Shown in pieces: positions 10,536 to 21,146 of a stretch of 64,000 nt of DNA (positions are counted from its first letter, which is position 1; each line of letters starts with the position of its first letter). The translations under genes were made by a program, and so were the position numbers. The notes under the pieces were generated by a model. It ran no database searches. It saw nothing but the letters and a program-made list of their open reading frames with translations, and was not told the origin of the DNA. Origin of the DNA: Mauremys mutica (Eukaryota; Chordata; Testudines; Geoemydidae); the NCBI RefSeq assembly GCF_020497125.1, contig NC_059079.1, positions 50,479,114-50,543,113 on the forward strand. The letters are read 5' to 3'.

Positions 10536-12529
10536 AGTAGGTCCTCACTTATTGACTAGTCCCACACTCCCCCAGTGATGTGGTCACAGGTTTAAAAAAA
10601 AAGTGGATGGAAAGCAGTAGTGGGAATGCATTAGTCTTGAGCAGAACAGTAAGAGCCTAGTAAACAAAAAAGACAGGTGTGATGTATAGTGTTACCCAAA
10701 GAGTTTACAATCTAAGGGTAAATGGGTCAGTTCTCATTGATGTGAATGTGAGTTCTGCTACTGGCATAAGTTGGGCCAGATTTCACACCAAAAGATGAAT
10801 AAAATGGGATATGCTCTGAAGCCACAAGGAACTTTGAATGGTAAGTTTTCCCCATTTCTGGTGGGCATGGCTGAAGTTGCGAGTCTGGAATGTGGAGAGA
10901 TGTGAGTCTTGAATATTGAAAGGATAATGTTTTGGTGAACTAGTCCTGGGAGGACATTCCATGAGGAGTTTGCATCAGTAAATGATGAGTGGGAGAAGAG
11001 GAGGAATGGTGCATTGAGGCTGGTATCACTGGCAAAGCAAGGGAGACAGTCATGCTGGAGCAGAGCTGGGAAGAACTTCAAAGGGTGAAAATATATAAAC
11101 AATGTAGTTCTAAAGGGGAATCCAGTGGAGGGAATCCAGTACAAAGTGCCATTGTCTGAATGGCAGGTAAGGAAAGTAGTTATCTGAGTAAAGTGATACT
11201 CTGGCATTGCTCCATGTGCCAAGTACACTGAACTTCACAGTATGTTCCCACATTCTACCCTTGTAGGATAGCCACAGCAATGTTATTAACGATAGAAAGG
11301 AAATTGGGTCCCTTTAAGATCCAACATGGACATAAGGCAATTGAAATACAGTTTATGAGATGTCCCTAAATTTCTCCTAAGCAGAGCTGTTCAATTTAAC
11401 AGTATTTCTGGAAGTTCACAGTATAACACAGATGATAATTCTTGACTTGGAACATCAGTCACATGTGGAAAGTTTTCAATCAATTGAAGAAACTTTTGTG
11501 GGGGTATCAAAAAATGTAGTGTTTCATAAATCTAGTATTAGCATAAACTTGTTTCATTTAGTGAAACAAGGAAAGCATAAAATGTAGATCTTGGATTGCT
11601 AATGAGACAGACATCTGGGGCCCTGTGAAAGAGTGCACTGTCCACTACTGCATCTTCCCGTGGCTGGAAATGAGGACGCGTGCTCTCTCATTTCTAATGC
11701 CCCCTGCCAAAGGTCACTCTTGCTCTGCAGAAATGTCTTTTCCTGTAACTCAGCCCTCTGGCAATCCAGGTAATTATTTAAGTCCACCCCTTCCAAGGTA
11801 AGTCCAACAAATAAAAGTCCTTACAAAAAGATCTTTGACCGCAACTCCAGGCCCCATTGTCCTCACACCCTTCTTTCAGGGCTTTCCATCATCCCTATAT
11901 CCTTTTCTGGCTTCACAGCCCCTTGTCAATAGCTAGTAGGGGAACCTAGCCCCACTCCCCTACACTAGATTCCACTCCAGTGACCCCTATAACTAGCAAC
12001 CAAGGACTGCTCCATTCCCAGCTAATTTCTGCTACTTCCCTGGACTTCTTCCTATCCAACTTTTCTTAACCTAGAAAGTCTGTGAGTCAGAATGCCTAAC
12101 TCTTCTTTCAGGGCTGGAACTATCAGGGTCTTCCCCTGATTTACCCCAACAAAATCCCAGAATAAAAATATACAGTCAAACCCACTTCCACTCACTTTGG
12201 GCTTGACCTTTCATCTCTCTTGAGCTTCCTTTACTTCTCAATCAAACAGCTCCCAGGACTCTCCACTGGAAATTTGGTTCCTGCCCTTTTATCAGCCTGC
12301 TCCATTCCCAGTGGTTGTCTCTCCCTCCTGGCCTCTTTCAAAACTTCTCTGTTTATGAGAGGATCCCAGGACCAACTCTCTGCCATGGGCTATCTTCCTG
12401 ACCTTTCCACTCTCAAATTCCAGAGTGATTGCAGAGGTCCTTCTTCTCTTCCCTGCAGCCCCGTTCTTTCCTTCTTTTCGTTTTTTCAAGTGGTGAAGCA
12501 GATTTAACTGAGTAGTCTGTAGCTGCCAA
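10536..12529. other. Unassigned sequence, possibly containing an unrecognised repeat
   Basis: No gene recognised. 11590-12490 is less AT-rich and pyrimidine-rich on the plus strand, unlike its neighbours; it may be an interspersed repeat I cannot name. The open frame at 10758-11228 (minus) has no recognisable motif and I do not call it a gene. Confidence 0.4.
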
Positions 12530-13029
12530 CTATAATTCCTAAATACTTAGCAGTTTATATTCTCTCACTCTTCCCTGAGTCTTTCAGGTAATGTAACAGC
12601 ACCATTCTAAAATTATCCCATTTCCTTGACATTTTTACTAAATAACAATTTAACTTTTGTTACCTTAAGATGTTTGAATTCTTCAGAAAGCTTTTCCCTT
12701 TATTTATCAAAGCCCATACAAGGTGATCAATTATATCTTCCACTTTTTAGACTATACATTGTCTGTCGTGGTGTCTGTTTATTCAAAAAAGATTTTTGTT
12801 TAAGGCACAATGGCTAGTTAGTACTCTAAACAAAATCTCCACATTTTTTCAAACCAGTCCCTGAAGTATATTGTTATCTTCAACTCTAGGGCACAATTAA
12901 AAAAAAATCTTCCTTTTTTCATTAGTCCATTTTTTTTCTGTTACTTTTTAAACATTTTTCTGTACTGGGCTTTTGAATTCCTGTCTACTCAAGGGTATTT
13001 CCATGTTAGTGTTTCAGTTTCTTGAAGTA

Positions 13030-13360
13030 TTTTTAGCTGCTTTGTCCACCATTTCTTCCTCTGCTATTCTAATATGCACAAGGGTCCAAACTAAAGCTAC
13101 AGGTAACCCCATCTGTTATTAGAAATATAATTTAATTGATTAAATCACAACATACTGAGATACCCTCTTTTATCACTATAAGGCCTAAGACTGAATAAAA
13201 AAAATAGCCACCTATACTGGGTGTACATTCCTGATCTAATTTAATGCTAGTGTATTGCTACTAGTTCATCTGTTGGTATTATTTTAGATGTACTTATTTC
13301 ACATTTTGATATATTCTTCTGGTTTTGTCTCATTTGGACCCATCTATATATATTTGACAC
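13030..13360 (-). pseudogene. RNase H domain remnant of the I-clade LINE
   Basis: The minus strand shows IYIDGSK at about 13333-13353, the conserved first-aspartate motif of retroelement RNase H, and about 80 codons later, with frame shifts, a terminal motif resembling WxPAHxGIxGNExxDxxAK, here WTLVHIRIAEEEMVDKAAKN. RNase H would remove RNA from the RNA:DNA hybrid during retrotransposition. This domain is the main reason for placing the element in the I group. Confidence 0.75.
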
Positions 13361-13699
13361 AATTGACTCCACTTTTCATCTGTAGACTGGTACATTTCAG
13401 TTTTAATACCTACTGTCTCTTTTTTACCTTTAAGTTTATAAATAAATCTAAATCCATGTTTGGACAGATGATTTTCCATCTACATCTAATTTTCCCATGA
13501 CTAAAAGTTTTTATGCCATTTGGCTCTCCCTTGTCTTTCAACATCTGCATCCACATTTAACTTGAATGGCATGTGGAGTTCTAATATCATGTGTTATAGT
13601 TTGCCTATCAAATTCCCAACAATCCTCATATGTTTGTTTGGTGCTTTCATTATTACAATTCCCATTAATTTTGGACAAGAAAGTTGGATCCGGTGATTT

Positions 13700-14640
13700 C
13701 AAGTTCTGATTTTGATGCTGACCCAAAAGCTTTGCTGCCATAGCCAATTACCAGCCTGATTATGGCTCTGTATATCTACAGCAATGCTTTCATCTCCATT
13801 ATCCATTTAGTCCAGCAAGACTTTTATGTGGTTTAATCCTTCCTTTATATATATCTTTAACATAATCTATATTATCTTTCCAAAATAATTTAGCATCAAA
13901 TATTATCTCTAGGAATTTAAACCTTCTAACTTTATCTAATTGTTCTCCATACAGAGACCGTTTAAATTCCTTTGTAACTTTCCTTTTTGTAAAGATCAGT
14001 CATTTGGCTTTGGCAATGGAGAAATTGGTACCTTATGCAGTTCCCTAATCAGAGGTCTCTTGTAATGTTTTATTGATTCTCCTTTCTGCCACCTCAATAT
14101 TCCTGCTGCTCATCCACAAACCACAATTATCTGAGAATAGACTGACCCCAGCACTTATTTGTTTTGGGAGATCATTTATCATATTAAATAAGGTCAGGCT
14201 GATAATACTTCCCTGTGGTGTACCATTTTTAATATTAGCTATAGTCAACATAACTTTCCCAACTCTGATCTCCATAGTCCTATTACTGAAAAAGTCCCTA
14301 ATTCACCCATATATTCTTCCCCTTATTCCTAAATTCATTTACTTTGTACAAAAACCTTCCCTCCATAGCATGGCATATGCCTTTTCAATATCTAGAAAGA
14401 CAGCTATCATGAAATCTTTGTGCCTCATTTTTTTTGTATTTCAATTTCTAATTTATCAATGTGATCAATGGGTGCATTTTATGCTCCTAAAACCATGTCA
14501 TTTCTATAATGTCATTGTTTTCCAAATAGACAATGAATCTTGCATTCACCATTCTCTCCATAATTTTACCCAGACAAGACATAAGGTCAATAGATCTATA
14601 AGCGTCCAATTTGTGAAGAAAGTTTGCCTGGTTTTCATAT
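13700..14640 (-). pseudogene. Reverse transcriptase domain remnant of the I-clade LINE
   Basis: In broken minus frames I see RSIDLMSCLGKIMERMVNAR (about 14540-14600), a KGICHAMEG stretch corresponding to the EKAYDxxWR region, NGTPQGSIISLTLFNMINDL (about 14170-14230) matching the conserved GxPQGSxLSPxLF box, and SLFSDNCGLW in place of the catalytic FADD box, where one catalytic aspartate has been lost. The longest open piece is 14045-14275. The RT is non-functional. Confidence 0.8.
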
Positions 14641-14648
14641 TGGAATTA

Positions 14649-14853
14649 AGTATCAGAGGGGTAGCCATGTTAGCCTGGATCTGTAAAAGTGGCAAAGAGT
14701 TCTGTGGTACCTTATAGACTAGCAAACGTATTGGAGCATGAGCTTTCGTGGGTGAATACCCACTTCAGCATCCAACGAAGTGGATATTCACCCACGAAAG
14801 CTCATGCTCCAATACATTTGTTAGTCTATAAGGTGCCACAGAACTCTTTGCCA
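14649..14853. mobile_element. PLE-derived inverted-repeat insertion, 205 bp
   Basis: Flanked by a 13-bp direct repeat CATATTGGAATTA (14636-14648 and 14854-14866). Inside, 14690-14765 and 14777-14853 are near-perfect inverted copies of one another (GGCAAAGAGTTCTGTGG against CCACAGAACTCTTTGCC), separated by about 11 bases. The arms match the terminal region of the Penelope-like elements in this window. No coding capacity. Confidence 0.88.
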
Positions 14854-15426
14854 CATATTGGAATTACTACATGTTTGCACCCTAGTGGTATCACTCCTCC
14901 CCCCTCCGATATAGTTTGTTATATAATTCCAAGTGAACCCTCAAACTGCTTTCAAAAAGATAGTAAAAATGTTGAATATATTATTTTTAGCTGGGTCTGT
15001 ATTCTTGCAGTTAGCAATAGCTTTCTCAAGCTCCCATTTACAAAACCATTCATTCAGTATACTAGCTTCATGTTTACCCCACCAATATAATAGATCACGA
15101 TTCTCTTAAATGAATTATCTTTTAATGTGGTGACAAACTGCACTTTGATTTCATCATTACTCACCCCTCAGAAAGTTTCTGCTAAACTTATGCTGTTTTG
15201 TTATCAGAACTTCTAACTATTGTGTCAGTCCCAAGAAAACGTGGGAAGTTACTATTCTTTGTCTTAATTGTATGCATTCTTCTAATTTGCCTGTATATTT
15301 CTCATGTCTTGGTATCTTTATTTATCCACCCACAGTACTTCCTCCACCTGTCTTTCTTTTCTTTTTTTTAAATAATTCTTTCGGCTATTGTCTTATGTCT
15401 TCTATACTTCATTAGATCTTTACTAT

Positions 15427-15696
15427 TCATTTTTTCTTTTTATAGGCTTTGTTCCTGTCCTTAATTGCCATTTTGCAGTCCTCATTCCACCATGGAACTG
15501 AGGTTTTAGTTTTGGGGTACTTTGGTATCTTAGGTATGGCTAACATAGCTGCTGTTATTAATCCCTTTATTACATTGGCATTGAAATTCTCTACGTCATC
15601 ATCATTCACACAATGAACATTCACAAATTCAGTACACTTAGTTGTAAATGGCTCTGAGATAGCTTTTTTTAAAATCCCAGGTGGGTAATATTCCAT
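15427..15696 (-). pseudogene. Endonuclease-RT linker segment of the I-clade LINE
   Basis: An 89-codon open piece on the minus strand that ends with VPWWNEDCKMAIKDRNKAYK. The WWxxxCxxAxxxRxxA motif is conserved downstream of the endonuclease in I, Jockey and R1-like LINEs. It is a fragment of the interrupted ORF2 and not an independent gene. Confidence 0.8.
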
Positions 15697-15702
15697 TACA
15701 TT

Positions 15703-16330
15703 TCAAGGGCAAGGTAAGGTTGGCGGTATGGAGAAATGATCACTCCCCATTCCTACTTCCCTATTTATTTCCCAGTTGCATCTACTTGCAGGATCTGCTG
15801 TTACAATTCCCAGATCTAAGCAAGAAAAACTATCATCTGCTGCTTTAAATCTCTTTTGGGGTGTTGGTGTGCCATTGTTTAAAATCACTAGTTTGTTTTC
15901 AATGAACTTTTCTAAGCATATGCCATTCTTATCAGTTGTCTTACTGTCCCACAAATTATTATGACTATTTAGGTCACTGCATAAAATATATTGTCTTTCT
16001 AGTAAGTCTGAGCAGTCTAATTTTCTACACAGGTTATAGATATTATAAATCTTTAAAGAAAAAATTCTCGTCTGAATTGGGATCTCCACATCATTACTTC
16101 TTCATTCTCTATGGCTTTGTAGTTTAGTGTGTCCTTTATGAAAGTGCAAATGACTCCTTCTCTTCCTAGTTTTCAGTCTTGTCTAAGTAACCTGTAAATT
16201 TAAAGGGAAGCTTTTTAACCAACCATGTTTGCTGGAGACATAGGACAGCTGGTTTATTTTTCATTTCCAGGATATTTTCATTTAATTCTTGCATGTGCTG
16301 TAAAACTACACATTCCAACAAAAGACTGTG
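15703..16330 (-). pseudogene. AP-like endonuclease domain of the I-clade LINE
   Basis: The minus strand, with one frame change near 16090, gives PAVLCLQ (normally followed by ET with the catalytic glutamate; here the residue is Q), then SDLNSHNNLWDSKTTDKNG, NKLVILNNGTPT, SCLDLGIV and a terminal GSDHFS box. These are the ordered motifs of the exonuclease-endonuclease-phosphatase fold of LINEs, which nicks the genomic target. The open part spans 15703-16089. Confidence 0.82.
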
Positions 16331-16349
16331 ATCTCAATAGTAGTAGTAT

Positions 16350-17140
16350 TGCACTCTTAACCTTATTTCAAATCACATGAATTTGATCTATTGACAGATT
16401 GTTAATATACACTTTCTCTTCTCCTATACTTTTGGTATTTCATCACTGATCAGTTCTAATGGCACTCCATATATCACCCCCTTTTTGCAGGGAATACTTT
16501 GGTAGCTGGCAATTTATTTTAATTTTCCCTAGCATTTTAGTTTTTAAGCAGTTTAGCAGCCTGCTCTTTGTCTGTACAGTCAACTAAAAAATCCCCATCT
16601 TACAACCTACTGGCTGTTACTATATCCCCTGTGCCAGGGGTTCTCAAACTGGGGGTCAGGATACCTCAGGGAGTCGTGAGATTATTACATAGGGGGTTGC
16701 GATCTGTGAACCTCCACCCCAAACCCCGCTTTGCCTCCAGCATTTACAATGGTGTTAAATATATATAAAAAGTGTTTTTAACTTATAAGCGGGGTCGCAC
16801 TCAGAGGCTTGCTATGTGAAGGGGCCACCAGTAAAAAAAAGTTTGAGAGCCACTGCCCTATGCTTTTTTGGATCTAGTTAGCTGCTTTCACATACTGAAT
16901 GGCACCTAATCTTATTGCTTTGGCTAAGGAACTTGCAGTTATAACATTTTGGTTTATTTCTTTCCCAAGCTTTGCTTTGTTGCTGATATCATCATGCTCT
17001 GATTCTACTCTTTTCTTTTTTTCCCTACTTTGTATCCATTTTCCCTCTCTAACAGAATCTTCTTCAGTTTCTAGAGTGACTTCATTTGGGGTCAGAAAAT
17101 CTTCCATCTCAATCCTGCCAAAAGCCAGCTCACCCTCCAC
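16350..17140 (-). pseudogene. ORF1 remnant of the I-clade LINE
   Basis: The minus-strand open piece 16874-17140 (88 codons, rich in Lys and Glu, ending SLAKAIRLGAIQYVKAAN) is followed, beyond the MITE at 16635-16855, by FLVDCTDKEQAAKLLK (about 16540-16590) and KGVIYGVPLELISDEI (about 16450-16500). These resemble the RNA-binding ORF1 region preceding the endonuclease in I-group elements. No zinc knuckles are visible, probably because of decay. Assignment rests on position and weak motif similarity. Confidence 0.55.
16635..16855. mobile_element. hAT-type MITE, 221 bp
   Basis: Starts CAGGGGTTCTCAAACT and ends AGTTTGAGAGCCACTG, inverted ends of a widespread amniote hAT family, with 8-bp flanks CCCTGTGC (16627-16634) and CCCTATGC (16856-16863) differing at one base. 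Inserted in the I-clade LINE. Confidence 0.9.
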
Positions 17141-17150
17141 ACCCCAGCAG

Positions 17151-17910
17151 CCAGCCCCATTCTGCTCTCAAGTTCCTTAGTTTATAACCCTCTCCCATGT
17201 CCCCTCCCCAGCCAGGCCTCATCCTCAGTTAAGCCTGGCCCACTCTCCAGGTGCAGCCCGGTATGTTAGTTGTTCTCTCAGGCCCATTTGAAGTCTTTGT
17301 GGGATATACACCTCATCACAGGCCTCATCCTGTAAAGTGAGGATTCCCCTGATTACGGCTTTCAGTAGGAGGAGTTGAGGGATCTCAGGAATCAGTACAA
17401 TGCATATAACCAGCCCCTTCAAACTCAAAGGTTCACAAAGCATACAGACATGAACATCTGTTAGGGAATACTATCATGGATCTGAAACTGTTTGTATGGT
17501 GTTTTTTTCCTAAAAACATAATGTTACACATTTTAAAAAATTCCTAATTATGACTAGAATCTGAATCAATTTTTTTCCAGATGAGTTATTTAAATGACCA
17601 TCTCTACTCCTAGAATGAGGAGAACAAATTCAGAATAATTCTTTAAAATGAGTCTAAATTTATCTATTAAGGACTAGTAGGATAAATAAAGTATGGTTAC
17701 CTACCTTTCATGTAGATTTTTTTTTCACTTAATTTACTTCAGTAAAAGTAATATGACAAAGGTGAACTAGGAAGTATATTATTACTGCTTAATGCCAACT
17801 TTAAAGAGATAAAGTAATACAAAGCAGTTGGTTTCATTCATGCAAATAACAAAGGAATCATAGTAGTAAATATTCTTGGACCATTTGGGAGGTGAGTGGA
17901 AACAAGTCTG
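17151..17910. other. Unassigned sequence
   Basis: 17150-17440 is moderately GC-rich with no recognisable domain; the rest is AT-rich. It may include the 5' end of the I-clade LINE. Confidence 0.4.
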
Positions 17911-18192
17911 AGTGCTTGTCTACATCAGTAGTGCTGCACCTCCATTGCTGCAGTGCTTCACTGTAGACACTAACTATGCCGACAGGAGGGAATTTCCCAT
18001 CAGTGTAGTTAATCCAGTTCCGTGACAGGCAGTGGATAGGTCAACAGAAGAATTGTGTCTGTCGACCTAGAGTTGTCTATACTACGAGTTAGGTCTGCTT
18101 AACTATATCACTTAACTATATTAACTATATCCACGAGGTGTGGATTCCAGAGTGATGTAGTTGGGTTTTTAATGTGGACTAGACTTCAGTGT
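17911..18192. mobile_element. Harbinger-type MITE, degraded
   Basis: Begins with AGTGCTTGTCTACATCAGTA, contains GTCGACCTAGAGTTGTCTAT, and ends near AATGTGGACTAGACTTCAGT. The ends and internal TCGACCTA-type motifs are those of the Harbinger MITEs in this window (27674-27972, 49952-50244). Ends are approximate and mutated. Confidence 0.65.
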
Positions 18193-18305
18193 AAGAAAAA
18201 CTAAGGAAGTCTAGATGGAGTCTAAGTTGGAAGTTTCATCTTTCAACCCTCCCAAAGTGCATTTATATCCTCTTAGATATCCTTAGATTTACCCACATTC
18301 TCTAA

Positions 18306-18569
18306 GGGCATGTCTATACAGCAGACGTTAAAGTGCTGCCATGGCAGTGTTTTAACATGGCTGTGTAGTCACGGCTCCAGTGCTGGGAGATGAGCTCTCC
18401 TGGAGCTCTAATAACACCACGTCTGCATGGGGAATAGCTACTATCTATAGCTGTAGCACTATCTACCCTGCCACTTTACAGCTCTGAAACTTACATTGCT
18501 CAGGGGTGTTTTTTCACACCACTGAGCAAAGAAAGTTCCAGCGCTGTAAGTGGCAGTGTACACAAGGCC
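18306..18569. mobile_element. Harbinger-like MITE, 264 bp
   Basis: Starts GGGCATGTCTATACAGCAG after TAA, and ends CAGTGTACACAAGGCC before TT. The ends resemble the GGGTATGTCTACACTA terminus of the autonomous Harbinger at 53134. Internal sequence differs, as expected for a separate MITE subfamily. Confidence 0.7.
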
Positions 18570-21146
18570 TTCGTCTTATTTAGACATTGTAGAAATCTTT
18601 AGACTCATACTCACCAAAGAGAAACGTGAAGGTCACCGTGGGGCATGTCATTTCTGAATTTGGCCCACTGAGTTTACATTAAAGGGAGTCAACTGGTTTT
18701 ACTGATAAGCCCAGGGACAGAAGAGAGAAGTTCATGCAGGAAAGTAACTAACAGGTGAGTGTAAGAGTGTCTGTTAAAAGTAGGCCATGCCCATACTTTG
18801 AGGTTCTTTATGTGTGCGTTTGTTTTGACAACATAGACTCCTTTCCAGTCACACACACATTTGTTGCTGAGTGCCAATAGCAGTAAAAGTGTCTGACTAT
18901 AATGGAATCTAAGTTAGCATAACTAATGTATTGCCCCTGAATTTGGTCCACCCACTTTAGAAGGATGACGACCTAAGCTCTGATGTTTGTTGTTTGGGCT
19001 GCATGTTAATGTGTAGATAATTCTTTGAAATAGCAAAGAAACAAAATATTAAAGTGCTATAACTGTATCATAAGGTGTTAAAGGAATGCTATCAGGTACA
19101 ATTAATTATTTTTTTAAATCAAATTCTATTAGATTATTAACAACGATATCATTTTTGAAATCGTCACCTAACATTATTTATTATGTCAGCTTGCCTTTTG
19201 CTTTTTTGTTATTGTGGACAATGAAAACAGGGTAGTGATTTCCCTTTTGTTTATTGTCAATGAGACAATTCCTGCTCATCTCATTGACACAAGCAGTCTC
19301 ATTCACTGTGTAATTACTTCTATTAGGAAGGTAAACAGGAGATGACCCACCATCTATTCCATTAGAAGTATTACATTGATCACACAGGTGCAAATCTTCA
19401 CAGTACAGATAAGCACATAAGACAAACAAATGCTAAACAGAAAAGTTTGGTTGTTAAAAGAAAATATATTGTTTGTTGTATAGATAGTTTCATACAAGCA
19501 CATCTCTTGGTCATCACATATTTTGTAAAATACCCTTTTAAAATTTCAGATCAATTCTGAGCCACCAATTTTTGTTTGTTTGTTTTTTTGTTGACAGCAT
19601 GAGGAATGCAGAAATGATAGATGATGTACATAAAATGATCGCTAACTCTGAGGTGATTTTAAATTAATATTAGCTCTCTGGAATTAGGATTCCACTCTGT
19701 TTTGCATGCATTTATTTTAAGAAAATAGGTGATTAAAGGAAACAGAAGAGGAAAAGATAAAAGATTCATGAGAATTTTCTGACACACATACACACGACTC
19801 AAAGCTCCATCATTTCTTCCTTTTTTCGGTAAAACAATATTCAAAGTTTCAGTTTCAAATGTTTTTTAACATAGATTACCGCTCCAATTATCAGAAACTG
19901 GTGCTTGAAATTAGGCTTCTAAATCAATACTTAGATGTCCAAAATAATTGAACAGCATGATGATTTATGTGAATAAAATAAGCCAAATTTGGCCTCTATT
20001 GCTGATACCCTAAAACAGAAAAAGGAATCTTTACAATAATTCTGCAAATAACTATCCTGCCACTGTGCTTCAAATCCATGTCTGAATAATGGAGTTTCTC
20101 TTGTACAAGAAGCAGCTTTGTGTTCACATATTCTTATTTATGAACAAAACTTTTAAAAGAAACTGAACTTTCATGGAGAACTCATAATGAGGGATGTGCT
20201 CCTAGGATTCACATTTGTAGATCAGATCAGCTTCCATCAGGGTAAGTTCTTAAACGTGATACTGTAATTGTATAGGTCCAACTGTTACCAACAGGGCAGG
20301 CCTAATTTTTAAAGACTAATTAAAAGTAAATGGCATAGTCCAAAGATTTAAAGGGGTGAAAAAAGCTCTGGAGTGCCATGTCCTCTATCTTGTACCTTTT
20401 GGAAATCTGATTGTGATATATCTCAGACAGGCCCAAGCCATAAAGCTCTAGGAATAGGCAGTAGTGAGCGACCTTTGAGATGGGACTTTCAATCCTTCAG
20501 ACAAGGACAAAATTTTATTAAGATTTATTTCAGTAATGTGGCACCATCAATATAAATTAGTATGTATATTCGTACACCATTGTTTCCAGTGTAGTTACGT
20601 ATCGTAGCAATGCAAGCAACAATTTTAGCTTTCACTAAAGATACATAGAGGAAGTGCCTTCCAAAGATAGGAACAACATAGGCATTGGAGCACTATGTAT
20701 TCTGTGATTCCATATCCATGGAATTTTCCACAGGAAATTTGCCCTCATCCCACATCTCCCTTTGGTGAAGAATAGTAGTTCCAAATCTTGGCTTTCATTT
20801 AAACAAATGTTGTTAGCCTTCTGCTGCAGGACAAAATCCTGCACTACATGATTTGTCCAATCTAACACATAAATGTAGTTGAGATGCGAATTGAAGCCAG
20901 AAGTTGAGATTGGAATTGAAGTCCCCGTCTGTTGCCTTAACAAGACCATCCTTTCTTTCTACTATAGGACCCCTCTTTAATTTGGGATACTTGACAAAAT
21001 GTATACTAATTTATCTCCAGTTTTAAATGTTATATGGCCCAAATATTTAAAATAGGCTCATTTGTGCCTATCAGTATAATGTCCACATGATATCTTAGTA
21101 TTTCTGTTCCAGCAGAAACTGGAGACAATAATTGAGAAGTTATAAC
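18570..21146. other. Unassigned AT-rich intronic sequence
   Basis: Nothing recognised. Given the orientation of the exon at 23660, it is presumably part of the last intron of the BRINP gene. Confidence 0.45.

Larger units (their letters stand above)
12530..17150 (-). mobile_element. I-clade non-LTR retrotransposon, near full length, decayed
   Basis: Read on the minus strand, domains come in the order ORF1, AP-type endonuclease, linker, reverse transcriptase, RNase H, which is the layout of I-group LINEs (I/Nimb-like); CR1 and L2 lack RNase H. Landmarks: ORF1 remnant with KGVIYGVPLELISDE near 16460; endonuclease PAVLCLQ near 16250, SDLNSHNNLWDS near 15970 and GSDHFS near 15730; linker VPWWNEDCKMAIKDRNKAYK at about 15440-15500; RT with NGTPQGSIISLTLF at about 14185-14230 and a degraded YADD-like box SLFSDNCGLW; RNase H start motif IYIDGSK (13333-13353) and the later WTLVHIRIAEEEMVDKAAKN at about 13030-13100. 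Stops and frameshifts are frequent, so it is inactive. Two younger insertions (14649-14853, 16635-16855) interrupt it. The end positions are approximate. Confidence 0.85.

Noticed and set aside
14073..14717. 214-codon plus-strand open frame
   Set aside because: It is antisense to the I-clade RT; RT motifs on the minus strand explain the region.
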